DNA of 64,000 bases, taken from assembly GCF_042683665.1 (NCBI RefSeq), contig NZ_JBHUOO010000047.1; one strand, given 5' to 3'. Positions within the stretch are counted from its first letter, which is position 1; the number at the start of each line of letters is the position of its first letter. Below, one piece after another: positions 16,538 through 24,948 of the stretch. The stretch is from Leeuwenhoekiella polynyae (GTDB lineage: Bacteria; Bacteroidota; Bacteroidia; Flavobacteriales; Flavobacteriaceae). A program made the position numbers and the translations under genes. The notes under the pieces were generated by a model, which saw only the letters and a list, made by a program, of their open reading frames with translations, searched no databases and was not told the origin of the DNA.

Positions 16538-18256
16538 ATGAATCCAGAAATTAATGCCAAAGCAGAAGCTTGGCTATCTCCTACCTTTGACGAGACTACA
16601 CAAAAAGAAGTAAAAAAACTTATTGAGCAAGACTCTGAAGAACTTACCGAAAGTTTTTACAAGAATCTAGAGTTTGGTACCGGTGGTATGAGAGGGATTA
16701 TGGGCGTAGGTACAAACCGTATCAATAAATACACTTTAGGTAAAAACACACAGGGTTTATCTAACTATCTAAAAGAGGCTTTTCCTGGCGAAACACCTAA
16801 AGTTGCGATTGCATACGATTGCCGTAACAACAGTAAAGAACTCGCTCAGGTTGTTGCTGATGTTTTTTCTGCAAATGATATTAAAGTTTACTTGTTCAGT
16901 GACCTTAGACCTACACCAGAGTTGAGTTTTGCTGTAAAGCATTTAGATTGCCAATGTGGTATTGTTTTAACGGCTAGCCACAATCCTCCAGAATATAATG
17001 GTTACAAGGTATATTGGCAAGATGGTGGTCAATTGGTTCCACCACAGGATTCTGAAATTGTATCAGAAATAGAAAGCCTGGACTATAGCGCTGTTAATTT
17101 TGATGCAAAAAAAGAACATATAACCTATATAGATAAAGACGTTGATGAAGCTTTTATAGAAGCTTCATTAGAAAACGGAAGCTTCTCTGAGTTAGATAAG
17201 CATCGTGATGATGTGACAATTGTTTTCACTCCACTTCACGGAACTTCTGTTACCATCATTCCTGACGTTTTGGAAGGTGCTGGTTATAAAAATGTACACA
17301 TAGTTGAAGAGCAACGCAAGCCTGACGGAAATTTCCCAACAGTGAAGTCTCCTAACCCAGAAGAGCCTGAAGCCTTAAAAATGGCTTTAGATCTTGCTGA
17401 AGAAAAAGGTGCAGATATAGTTATAGGTACAGATCCTGACTGTGATCGCCTGGGTATTGCTGTGCGTGATAATTCAGGGAAATTGGTGCTTCTAAACGGA
17501 AATCAGACGATGGTTGTTATGACCGATTTTTTACTAGAAAACTATTTTGCAAATAATCAGGCTAAAGGAAATGAGTTTGTAGGCTCTACAATCGTTTCTA
17601 CCCCAATGATGGAAACACTTGCTAAGTCTTATGATGTTGAATGCAAATTAGGTCTTACCGGCTTTAAATGGATCGCAAAAATGATTGTAGACTATCCAAA
17701 GCAACAATTTATAGGTGGTGGTGAAGAAAGTTTCGGTTTTATGGTAGGTGATTTTGTTCGAGATAAAGATGCGGTTACCGCAACCCTACTCGCTTGCGAA
17801 ATTGTAACTAAAGCAAAAAGTGAAGGTTCTTCATTCTTTAAAAAATTACAGGATCTGTATGTGAAGCACGGTTTCTTCAAAGAAGACCTTACTTCATTAG
17901 TTAAGAAGGGAATTTCAGGCGCTGAGGAAATCAAACAAACTATGATTGATCTTCGTGAAAATCCACTAACTACAATTAATGGGGAGAAAATTGTACAAAT
18001 TGATGATTATGCTTCATCAAAATCCCTGAAGGTTGCTACAGGAGAATCTACAGATATTGACATCCCAAAAGCTAATGTACTTATCTATCATACAGAGCAA
18101 GGGTCTCGTATCGCAGCTAGACCAAGTGGTACCGAACCAAAAATAAAATTCTATATCAGCGTTAACGATACTGCAGAAAGCTTAGACGATTTAAATAAAG
18201 TTGAAGAAAAGTTAGATGCAAAAATTGCCGGAATTTTAAAAGAATTAGGTATTTGA
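16538..18256 (+). CDS. Phospho-sugar mutase (phosphoglucomutase/phosphomannomutase)
   Basis: Alpha-D-phosphohexomutase that moves phosphate between C6 and C1 of a hexose. At 572 residues it is the long PGM form seen in Firmicutes and Bacteroidetes. The phosphoserine is S147 in TASHNPPEYNGYK, the magnesium loop is TDPDCDR (298-304), the sugar-binding loop is GGGEESFGF (near 394), and the phosphate-binding loop near the C-terminus is ARPSGTEPKIKFYI. FGTGGMRG near residue 47 is the usual N-terminal signature. Substrate (glucose, mannose or both) cannot be separated from sequence alone. A terminator-like hairpin follows at 18340-18386. Confidence 0.94.
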   Translation: MNPEINAKAEAWLSPTFDETTQKEVKKLIEQDSEELTESFYKNLEFGTGGMRGIMGVGTNRINKYTLGKNTQGLSNYLKEAFPGETPKVAIAYDCRNNSKELAQVVADVFSANDIKVYLFSDLRPTPELSFAVKHLDCQCGIVLTASHNPPEYNGYKVYWQDGGQLVPPQDSEIVSEIESLDYSAVNFDAKKEHITYIDKDVDEAFIEASLENGSFSELDKHRDDVTIVFTPLHGTSVTIIPDVLEGAGYKNVHIVEEQRKPDGNFPTVKSPNPEEPEALKMALDLAEEKGADIVIGTDPDCDRLGIAVRDNSGKLVLLNGNQTMVVMTDFLLENYFANNQAKGNEFVGSTIVSTPMMETLAKSYDVECKLGLTGFKWIAKMIVDYPKQQFIGGGEESFGFMVGDFVRDKDAVTATLLACEIVTKAKSEGSSFFKKLQDLYVKHGFFKEDLTSLVKKGISGAEEIKQTMIDLRENPLTTINGEKIVQIDDYASSKSLKVATGESTDIDIPKANVLIYHTEQGSRIAARPSGTEPKIKFYISVNDTAESLDDLNKVEEKLDAKIAGILKELGI

Positions 18257-18339
18257 TACTCGAAATTTATACTTATTAAACACACCTCTGAAGGAATCTT
18301 ATCAATAAGAAAAGTTGATTCCAGAAGAATTGAATTAAA

Positions 18340-18386
18340 TTCGCCTCAATATTTCTATTCCTAGAATTATTGAGGCGAACTTTTTA
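18340..18386 (+). terminator. Terminator-like hairpin after phosphohexomutase
   Basis: TTCGCCTCAAT (18340-18350) pairs with ATTGAGGCGAA (18369-18379) over an 18-nt loop, then CTTTTT. The large loop makes it weaker than the others. Confidence 0.65.
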
Positions 18387-18414
18387 AACACCCCTTTTAA
18401 GGGTTTATTATAAT

Positions 18415-20238
18415 ATGAATTATTTTAAACAAATTTTACAATTTGCAAAGCCGTATAAAAAATATGCGGTTCTCAATATTGTCTGTAATATTCTGTATGC
18501 TATTTTCAGTACGCTCAGCTTTCTAGCGTTGATTCCCGTTATTGACATTCTGTTTGATAAAGAAAAGCGAGTAACAGAACTTCCGGTATGGGAAGGCTGG
18601 GGCAATATTAAAGAATATGCTTTCAACTCCTTTTATTATCAGGTGAGTGAGCGTGTTGCAGATAACGAGCTATCTGCCTTGGTTCTTGTTTGTGGTATCG
18701 TAGTAGTATTATTTTTCTTAAAAAATATTTTTGGTTATTTGGCTACATTCTTCATTACCTTTTTGCGAAATGGTGTTATGCAAGATGTACGCGATGCTAT
18801 TTATGACAAACTTTTAGAACTACCTATTGCTTATTTTTCTGAAAAAAGAAAAGGAGACACTATCTCTCGTATAACCGCTGATGTCAACGAAGTTGAGCGT
18901 TCTTTCCTTTCTATTTTAGAAATGGTTGTGCGAGAACCTTTAACCATCATTTTCACGATTCTTACGATGCTGGTTATTAGTCCGAAACTCACCCTATTTG
19001 TTTTTATATTCTTACCAATCTCTGGAATAATAATTTCACGAATCGGTAAGTCTCTTAAAAAACAATCTAATCAGGCTCAAGAAGAAAATGGAGCTTTTCT
19101 TTCTATAGTAGAAGAAACACTCTCAAGCCTTAAGATTATAAAAGGTTTTAATGGTGAAAATCAATTTAGAAAGAAATTCAGAGACAGTACATCCAGATTA
19201 AACTCCATCCTTAATAGTTTGGTTAACCGCCAGAATTTAGCTTCACCCACCAGTGAATTCTTAGGGATTTTTGTAATCGTAGTGATTCTGTGGTATGGTG
19301 GTCAGATGGTACTTGTTGAAGGATCTCTGGAGGCATCTCAGTTTATAGCATTTTTAGGTCTTTCTTACCAGATTCTTACTCCAGCAAAACAAATCAGTAA
19401 AGCGTCGTATAGCGTTAAGAAAGGTAATGCTGCTGCAGAACGTATACTTTCTGTATTAAATACCGAAACTACAATTAAGGATCTACCTAATGCTCAAAAA
19501 GCTCAGGAATTTAATGATGCTGTCCGTATTGAAAATGTTTCCTTTAAATATGAGGATGAATATGTCTTAACAGACTTTAGTACGGTTGTTTCTAAAGGCC
19601 AGACAGTGGCTCTGGTTGGCCAAAGTGGTAGTGGTAAAAGTACGATTGCAAATCTGGTAACGCGCTTTTACGATGTAAATGAAGGCTCTATAAAATTAGA
19701 TGGCATTGATATAAAAGAACTTTCAAAAGAGTCTGTGCGTGCACAAATGGGTCTTGTAACACAAGATTCTATTTTATTTAATGACACCGTAAGAAACAAC
19801 ATACTTTTAGGCAAACCGGAAGCTAGTGATGAAGAAGTTATAGATGCTCTTAAGATTGCCAATGCTTGGGAATTTGTAAATGAACTTCCACTGAAACTGG
19901 ATACTAATATTGGTGATAGCGGTAATAAATTAAGTGGAGGTCAAAAACAACGCTTATCCATTGCCAGAGCCGTGCTTAAAAATCCACCGATAATGATCCT
20001 GGATGAAGCTACTTCTGCGCTAGATACCGAAAGTGAAAGACTGGTACAAAAAGCTCTAGAAAATATGATGATGAATCGTACTTCTATTGTAATTGCACAC
20101 CGTTTATCAACTATTCAAAATGCAGATCAAATCATTGTAATGCAACGCGGTAAGATAGTAGAACAAGGAAAACATCAGGAACTTCTTGCGCTTAACGGAA
20201 CTTATAAGAAATTAGTAGATATGCAGTCGTTTGAATAA
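18415..20238 (+). CDS. ABC exporter, MsbA-like half transporter (fused membrane and ATPase domains)
   Basis: A 607-residue exporter with six membrane helices in the first ~330 residues and a C-terminal ATPase. Walker A is GQSGSGKST (402-410), the signature is LSGGQKQRLSIARA, Walker B is IMILDEATSALD, and the H-loop is IVIAHRLS. This architecture is that of MsbA and related lipid or drug exporters, which work as homodimers. MsbA flips lipid A; whether this copy does that cannot be decided, since flavobacteria carry several similar exporters. A dispersed repeat and a terminator follow. Confidence 0.92.
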   Translation: MNYFKQILQFAKPYKKYAVLNIVCNILYAIFSTLSFLALIPVIDILFDKEKRVTELPVWEGWGNIKEYAFNSFYYQVSERVADNELSALVLVCGIVVVLFFLKNIFGYLATFFITFLRNGVMQDVRDAIYDKLLELPIAYFSEKRKGDTISRITADVNEVERSFLSILEMVVREPLTIIFTILTMLVISPKLTLFVFIFLPISGIIISRIGKSLKKQSNQAQEENGAFLSIVEETLSSLKIIKGFNGENQFRKKFRDSTSRLNSILNSLVNRQNLASPTSEFLGIFVIVVILWYGGQMVLVEGSLEASQFIAFLGLSYQILTPAKQISKASYSVKKGNAAAERILSVLNTETTIKDLPNAQKAQEFNDAVRIENVSFKYEDEYVLTDFSTVVSKGQTVALVGQSGSGKSTIANLVTRFYDVNEGSIKLDGIDIKELSKESVRAQMGLVTQDSILFNDTVRNNILLGKPEASDEEVIDALKIANAWEFVNELPLKLDTNIGDSGNKLSGGQKQRLSIARAVLKNPPIMILDEATSALDTESERLVQKALENMMMNRTSIVIAHRLSTIQNADQIIVMQRGKIVEQGKHQELLALNGTYKKLVDMQSFE

Positions 20239-20263
20239 AAAACAGAACTTTAATTATTGATTA

Positions 20264-20310
20264 AGTAAACTACTTCGGGCAAGCCTCGGATATTAAACCT
20301 TTTGGCGGTG
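20264..20310 (+). repeat. Dispersed repeat, copy 2 (TAGTAAACTACTTC family)
   Basis: Contains AGTAAACTACTTCGGGCAAG followed by CCTCGGATATTAAACC, a shortened relative of copies at 13244-13345 and 22296-22394. It lies between the ABC gene and its terminator. Confidence 0.6.
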
Positions 20311-20315
20311 CCAAT

Positions 20316-20349
20316 AAAAAATCCACATCTTTCGATGTGGATTTTTATT
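20316..20349 (+). terminator. Terminator after ABC exporter gene
   Basis: AAAAATCCACATC (from 20316) pairs with GATGTGGATTTTT (20334-20346) over a short loop, followed by T-rich sequence. Confidence 0.88.
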
Positions 20350-20721
20350 GTTGTAGAATTTCTTTAGTCGGGTGAAAACTTAAAGATCTTAAAGCAACTT
20401 TAATACTTGGGGCAAAAAAGGACTTTTCGTTTTATTATTTACAACAACTTAATTAACAATCAATTACTTAAACACATTTCAAATATAAATGCAATATTTA
20501 TTAAAAACAACTAATTTGTGTATTTTGTCACATTAAATATGTTTTTAATCGTTTTTATTGAGTTTAAAATTATAATATCTTAAAACTAATTTAAGCTACT
20601 GAGCCTTGAATTTATTTTTAACTATATTTTATATAACCTAAGATTAAACCTTTTAACAAAGACTCAGTCTTAATATTAAGCAAGCATTCAATCTCTCTAA
20701 ATAAAAAGAACAACCTTTTTT
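20350..20721 (+). other. AT-rich non-coding region before the ECF sigma gene
   Basis: About 370 bp with no supportable gene, very AT-rich from 20440 onward. ACTGAG near 20600 and CTCAGT near 20664 form a distant inverted pair. No full TTG-N19-TAnnTTTG promoter was found. It presumably carries the control region of the sigma factor gene, possibly an alternative-sigma (autoregulated) promoter. Confidence 0.4.
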
Positions 20722-21240
20722 TTGAATAGTATAGAAGATCATAGCGTAAGTCTAAAGTTTGAAGACCTCGTTAGCGAGTACAAAGAACGTTTGTACTGGC
20801 ATATACGACGTATGGTCATCTCACATGAAGATACAGATGATGTGCTTCAGAATACTTTTATAAAAGTATTTAAGAACTTAAATAATTTTCAAGGAGATAG
20901 TCAGGTCTATACTTGGTTATATCGAATTGCGACTAATGAAACCCTTACCTTTATTAATAAAAGGAATCGCACGACTCATCTTAGCAATGAAGATTTACAC
21001 GAAAGTTTAGTAACTAATTTAGTAAGTGACCCTTATTTTAATGGAGACGAAGCGCAGTTAAAATTACAACAGGCAATAGATACTTTACCTACAAAACAGA
21101 AACAGGTTTTTGTAATGAAATATTTTGATGAATTGCAATACAATGAGATTTCAGAAATACTAGGTACTTCAGAAGGAGCACTCAAAGCAAATTACCATTA
21201 TGCTGTTAAAAAGATAACCGAATACGTTACAGACAATTAA
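20722..21240 (+). CDS. ECF-type RNA polymerase sigma factor
   Basis: A 172-residue sigma-70 family factor with only regions 2 and 4. Region 2 spans about 13-80 (YKERLYWHIRRMV, DTDDVLQNTFIKVFKNL, YTWLYRIATNETLTFIN) and region 4 about 112-165 (LPTKQKQVFVMKYFDELQYN with EISEILGTSEGALKANYHYA). The start is a TTG at 20722, because the first ATG would remove part of region 2. Two genes follow at 30- and 14-bp gaps on the same strand, a single-TM protein and a Spy/CpxP-like protein, likely controlling sigma activity. Confidence 0.92.
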   Translation: MNSIEDHSVSLKFEDLVSEYKERLYWHIRRMVISHEDTDDVLQNTFIKVFKNLNNFQGDSQVYTWLYRIATNETLTFINKRNRTTHLSNEDLHESLVTNLVSDPYFNGDEAQLKLQQAIDTLPTKQKQVFVMKYFDELQYNEISEILGTSEGALKANYHYAVKKITEYVTDN

Positions 21241-21270
21241 ACCTTTTAGAATTAATTAAGTCTAAAAATA

Positions 21271-21762
21271 ATGAAAAGCGAAAAAGAAAACAAACAGTTT
21301 GATGTACCCCAAGGTTATTTTGAGTCTTTTGATGAGCGCCTGATGATTGAACTTAAATTTCAGCAGCTTTTTCCTAAAAAGAGCGATGGATTTACAGTAC
21401 CTGAAAATTATTTTGATCAGGTCGAAAAAACAATAATTCAATTAAATAAGCCACAAGGCAAACTGGTTAACTATAATTTTAAAACAGTTATAGGTAGTAT
21501 TGCGGCCATTGCGGCTGTACTCTTAGTCCTTTTTTATGTAGTGAACCCTATTGATAAAGAGATGGAATTTGACTCTCTGAGTATTACCAGTCTAGAGAAC
21601 TTCTTTGAAGATGAAGAGCGTCTTCAAGATTACTTTTCAGCAGAAGAATTGAGCACTATAGAGAATAACACCTCCATTTTTGATGATCAGGTTGTTACTG
21701 ATGAAATCATTTATGAATATGTAGATCAAGACATTATTCAAAGTTCATTAGCTGACCAATAA
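21271..21762 (+). CDS. Single-pass membrane protein, candidate anti-sigma factor
   Basis: A 163-residue protein with a cytoplasmic N-terminal part of about 72 residues, one membrane helix at about 73-91 (VIGSIAAIAAVLLVLFYVV) and an acidic C-terminal part. The N-terminal part contains two similar motifs, VPQGYFESFDE and VPENYFDQVEK. It lacks the HxxxCxxC zinc motif of classical anti-sigma domains. Its position after an ECF sigma gene and its topology suggest that it holds the sigma factor at the membrane; this is inference. The acidic tail has Glu/Asp-rich stretches (FFEDEERLQDYFSAEEL). Confidence 0.8.
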   Translation: MKSEKENKQFDVPQGYFESFDERLMIELKFQQLFPKKSDGFTVPENYFDQVEKTIIQLNKPQGKLVNYNFKTVIGSIAAIAAVLLVLFYVVNPIDKEMEFDSLSITSLENFFEDEERLQDYFSAEELSTIENNTSIFDDQVVTDEIIYEYVDQDIIQSSLADQ

Positions 21763-21776
21763 ATTTTAGAAAAACG

Positions 21777-22226
21777 ATGATGAAAAACATAATTATATTA
21801 TTAGTTCTAGGCCTTAGCTTTTCTTTAAATGCACAGAAAAAAGACCGACACGAACATATAAAAGCATTAAAAGTTCCTTTTTTAACTGAAGAGTTAGAAT
21901 TAACCCCAGCCGAAGCCGAAAAATTTTGGCCTATTTACAATGTCTATGATAATGCTATGAACGATTTGCGAATTCGGGAACGTGCTTTATTTCAAGAGAA
22001 ATTTTCAGAATCAGGTTCTAAAAATAACCTTTCTGAAAAAGAATCTGAAAAATTAATGACTGAATATAAAGACATTATAAAAAGAAAGTACCAGCTAGAG
22101 AGTGAGTTGATGGATGATTTAGCAAAAAAATTACCTGCTTCAAAAATGGTTTTTCTTCCAGAAGCAGAACATAAGTTTGGAAAGAAACTGTGGGAAGAAT
22201 ACAAGAAGCGTAAAAATAATAAATAG
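21777..22226 (+). CDS. Periplasmic Spy/CpxP-like helical protein, third gene of the sigma module
   Basis: A 149-residue protein with a signal peptide (residues 1-20, ending LNAQKK) and a helical mature part. The motif ELTPAEAEKFWPIYNVYD at about 40-57 resembles the LTxxQ region of Spy/CpxP-type stress sensors; the remainder is highly charged (Lys/Glu) and helical. In that family such proteins sense or chaperone misfolded proteins in the periplasm. Genes of this kind commonly follow ECF sigma genes in flavobacteria. A role as the sensor of the sigma module is inference. A terminator follows at 22257-22288. Confidence 0.78.
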   Translation: MMKNIIILLVLGLSFSLNAQKKDRHEHIKALKVPFLTEELELTPAEAEKFWPIYNVYDNAMNDLRIRERALFQEKFSESGSKNNLSEKESEKLMTEYKDIIKRKYQLESELMDDLAKKLPASKMVFLPEAEHKFGKKLWEEYKKRKNNK

Positions 22227-22256
22227 TTTAAATAAATTTTTAATTAGCGTTAAAAC

Positions 22257-22288
22257 AAAAAAGCAGCTCCAATTAGAGCTGCTTTTTT
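22257..22288 (+). terminator. Terminator after the ECF sigma module
   Basis: AAGCAGCTC (22261-22269) pairs with GAGCTGCTT (22276-22284), followed by a T run. Confidence 0.9.
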
Positions 22289-22295
22289 GTTTACC

Positions 22296-22394
22296 TAGTA
22301 AATTACTTCGGGGCAAGCCCGCGAAGCATTAAACTAAACAGTACATTTTTAGAACGAGACAAGTCTCAAAGCATTTAAATCTCGATTATCGAGT
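22296..22394 (+). repeat. Dispersed repeat, copy 3 (TAGTAAACTACTTC family)
   Basis: Begins TAGTAAATTACTTCGGGGCA, continues with AGCCCGCGAAGCATTAAACT, and ends near CTCGATTATCGAG, itself a small palindrome. Related to copies at 13244 and 20264. It lies just past a terminator, between converging genes. Confidence 0.6.
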
Positions 22395-22410
22395 AAATTA
22401 AAAATTCTAA

Positions 22411-23460
22411 TTACCGCTTAAATTTTAGCTTTGCTACTCTATTAGTTCCAGCTGCGTAGGCTAACGTATCATTTACAAACTGCAATACATAAAAACCTTC
22501 GTCAGTTAGCTTTATCCAGCTTTTTCCTTGATCGTTACTATAACTCACGCCATTAGCACCGGTTGCTACGAGTTCATCTCCTCCCCGGCCGGGAACAAAT
22601 TGTACGCAGCTGCGGTGATTAGGCTCTTCGCCATCTGCAACTAATGTCCAGGTTTTACCACCATCTGTTGATAGAGCCTTATTACCTGAATTTCCTTCTT
22701 GATCTAAATAATCTCCACCTATAATAAAACCAATTTCCTCATTGTAGAAATCTATAGAATATCCACCAAAGGTTGGTTCCCCTTGCTTTAATGGAGTTTC
22801 AATAACCTCCCAACTTTCTCCTCGATCACCGGTATGAAAAACACGAGATTTCATTCCTCCTGTTATAATCCACGCATCATCACCATATACAGCGATATTG
22901 GTATTACTTGCAGCGAAAGCACCTTCGCTTGCTTCGGGCAAATTATCACACGAAATTTTTGACCAACTTGATCCGCCATCGCGAGTAATTAAGATTGACA
23001 GGCAATTTTCTGTAGGATCCCCCATCGCAATCCCCTCTTTATCGTCCCAGAACTTCATAGAATCGTAAAACACCTTCGGTCCTACCTCTTCATAAACCAA
23101 TTGCATTTGACCGTTATCACCTGTTTTATAGAGCAACGCGGGGTTTGCGATACTCAGCATAAAAAAGTCTGTAGTTGTGTGCGCAATAGCTCTAAAGCTA
23201 GGTACTAGTGTATCAGTCTTTAAAACATTAGTAGTCCATTTTTTGGTTTGCGCATTATACAAACCATATTTACCGTTATTTCCTGCAAATGCAACACTAC
23301 CATCATCTAGAATATCAAGCGTACGTATGCTTACACTATCGCTATAAATAGGTTCTACAGTAATTCTGGTAACAGGTCCTGATTTTTGGTTCTTTTCTGC
23401 AGACTTCTCACCACAACTCATCAAAGCCAATAAGCTGAGTAAAACAACTGATTTATACAT
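22411..23460 (-). CDS. Lipoprotein beta-propeller with BNR/Ycf48-like repeats
   Basis: A 349-residue lipoprotein: the lipobox LMSC puts the lipidated cysteine at C16. The mature part shows several BNR/Asp-box-like repeats, for example TRDGGSSWSKI, TGDRGESWEVI, STDGGKTWTLV and SNDQGKSWIKL, spaced 45-60 residues apart, which indicates a beta-propeller like the photosystem II assembly factor Ycf48 or sialidase-type propellers. Homologues are often named oxidoreductase without basis. No catalytic sialidase Arg triad or RIP motif was seen, so a binding or assembly role is more likely. The gene is divergent from the RsmB-like methyltransferase gene. Confidence 0.82.
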   Translation of the reverse strand: MYKSVVLLSLLALMSCGEKSAEKNQKSGPVTRITVEPIYSDSVSIRTLDILDDGSVAFAGNNGKYGLYNAQTKKWTTNVLKTDTLVPSFRAIAHTTTDFFMLSIANPALLYKTGDNGQMQLVYEEVGPKVFYDSMKFWDDKEGIAMGDPTENCLSILITRDGGSSWSKISCDNLPEASEGAFAASNTNIAVYGDDAWIITGGMKSRVFHTGDRGESWEVIETPLKQGEPTFGGYSIDFYNEEIGFIIGGDYLDQEGNSGNKALSTDGGKTWTLVADGEEPNHRSCVQFVPGRGGDELVATGANGVSYSNDQGKSWIKLTDEGFYVLQFVNDTLAYAAGTNRVAKLKFKR

Positions 23461-23506
23461 AATTTTAAAATTTGGGGGAATTTAAAACTATTCCTTTTTA
23501 ATCCTG

Positions 23507-23514
23507 TACCTTTG
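23507..23514 (+). promoter_or_regulatory. Putative -7 box for RsmB-like gene
   Basis: TACCTTTG matches TAnnTTTG, 23 bp upstream of the ATG at 23538. No -33 TTG at standard spacing. Confidence 0.5.
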
Positions 23515-23537
23515 CGCGCATTTTAAAACAAATTTTT

Positions 23538-24758
23538 ATGCGTTTACATCGCAATCTGGTTTTTGCTGTCATAGACGGTTTAATCGAAATTTTTAACGAA
23601 GGCGGCTATGCTGACAAGGTCATTTCAAAACAACTCAAACGCGATAAGCGCTGGGGTTCTCGTGACCGTAGCTTTATCGCCGAAACCACTTATGATATTG
23701 TAAGATGGAAAAGGCTCTATGCAGAAATTGCTGATGTAAAAGAACCTTTTGAACGTAAAGATCTGTGGCGACTTTTTGCGGTATGGTGCACCCTACGCGG
23801 AATTAAATTACCAGACTGGCCCCAGTTTGAAGAAACGCCAACCCGAAGAATCAAAGGTCGTTTTGATGAGTTATCAAATACTCGTAAATACAGAGAGTCT
23901 ATACCAGACTGGTTAGATGAATTAGGAGCTGAAGAATTAGGAGCAAAATGGGATGCAGAGATCGCTGCACTCAACCAGCAAGCACCGGTTGTATTACGAG
24001 TAAACCGTTTAAAGGGAGACATTGGTTCATTACAAACGGCACTATCTGAAGAAGGTCACGAGACCGAAAACATAAAGCCTTATAAAGATGCACTACAGCT
24101 TCAGGAACGCGGTAACGTGTTTACTACTGAAGCCTTTAAAAATGGATTGTTTGAAGTTCAGGATGCTTCTTCTCAGCTGGTCGCTCCATTATTAGGTGTT
24201 GAACCGGGGATGCGTGTTGTAGATGCCTGTGCCGGTGCTGGTGGCAAAACCCTGCACTTGGCTGCACAGATGGATAATAAAGGGCAGCTTATCGCTCTGG
24301 ATATCTACGGAAATAAATTGAAAGAACTTAAACGACGTGCACGTCGTGCAGGTGCTTTTAACATAGAAACTCGAGTGATCGACTCTACTAAAGTTGTAAA
24401 AAAACTACACAATTCGGCAGATCGTGTATTGATAGATGCACCGTGTACAGGACTTGGTGTTTTAAGTCGTAACCCTGACGCGAAGTGGAAATTACAACCA
24501 GAATTTGTAGAAAAAATTAAAGCTACCCAACAAAGTATTTTAGTTGATTATTCTAAAATGGTGAAGCCGGGCGGAAAAATGGTTTATGCAACCTGTTCTA
24601 TATTACCTTCTGAAAATCAAGAACAAGTAAAGAAATTTTTAAAAACCGAAGAAGGAAGAGATTTCAGTATAGAAAAACAAAAAACGGTACTTTCTAGCGA
24701 GAGCGGCTACGACGGTTTTTACATTTGCCTGATGGTTAAGAAAAACAAAGAAGCTTAA
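23538..24758 (+). CDS. RsmB/NOP family RNA (cytosine-C5)-methyltransferase
   Basis: Class I SAM-dependent enzyme that methylates C5 of cytosine in rRNA or tRNA. It has 406 residues. The SAM-binding motif is VVDACAGAGGKTLHLAAQ (near 227-244). Both characteristic cysteines are present: C303 in DAPCTGLG, which assists product release, and C353 in YATCSILPSENQEQV, the nucleophile. The N-terminal ~140 residues form the family's helical RNA-binding part. This class is RsmB-like rather than RsmF, but the exact target base cannot be read. A perfect palindromic terminator follows at 24782-24813. Confidence 0.93.
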   Translation: MRLHRNLVFAVIDGLIEIFNEGGYADKVISKQLKRDKRWGSRDRSFIAETTYDIVRWKRLYAEIADVKEPFERKDLWRLFAVWCTLRGIKLPDWPQFEETPTRRIKGRFDELSNTRKYRESIPDWLDELGAEELGAKWDAEIAALNQQAPVVLRVNRLKGDIGSLQTALSEEGHETENIKPYKDALQLQERGNVFTTEAFKNGLFEVQDASSQLVAPLLGVEPGMRVVDACAGAGGKTLHLAAQMDNKGQLIALDIYGNKLKELKRRARRAGAFNIETRVIDSTKVVKKLHNSADRVLIDAPCTGLGVLSRNPDAKWKLQPEFVEKIKATQQSILVDYSKMVKPGGKMVYATCSILPSENQEQVKKFLKTEEGRDFSIEKQKTVLSSESGYDGFYICLMVKKNKEA

Positions 24759-24781
24759 TTATATAAAATATTTTGATTGAT

Positions 24782-24813
24782 AAACCCCATAACGTTTAAA
24801 CGTTATGGGGTTT
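24782..24813. terminator. Palindromic terminator after RsmB-like gene
   Basis: AACCCCATAACG and CGTTATGGGGTT enclose TTTAAA in a perfect hairpin, followed by TTATTG. It is symmetrical but only the plus-strand gene ends here. Confidence 0.85.
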
Positions 24814-24919
24814 ATTGTTAAAAACATATGCTTTTTTTAATATTTACTTATCAACAAACAGATTACTAGATCTGTGAATTTGTTTGATTACAATGCTATT
24901 TCTAACCGTTAAAAATCAT

Positions 24920-24927
24920 TAAATTTG
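24920..24927 (+). promoter_or_regulatory. Putative -7 box for purL
   Basis: TAAATTTG matches TAnnTTTG and ends 21 bp before the ATG at 24949. It overlaps an in-frame TTG at 24925, which therefore cannot be the translation start. No purine riboswitch was recognised in the gap. Confidence 0.55.
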
Positions 24928-24948
24928 TGGCTTCTTAGCAAAATCACT

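Noticed and set aside
24759..24948. Purine riboswitch before purL
   Set aside because: The gap holds only the previous gene's terminator and a short promoter region; no conserved purine-aptamer core was seen.
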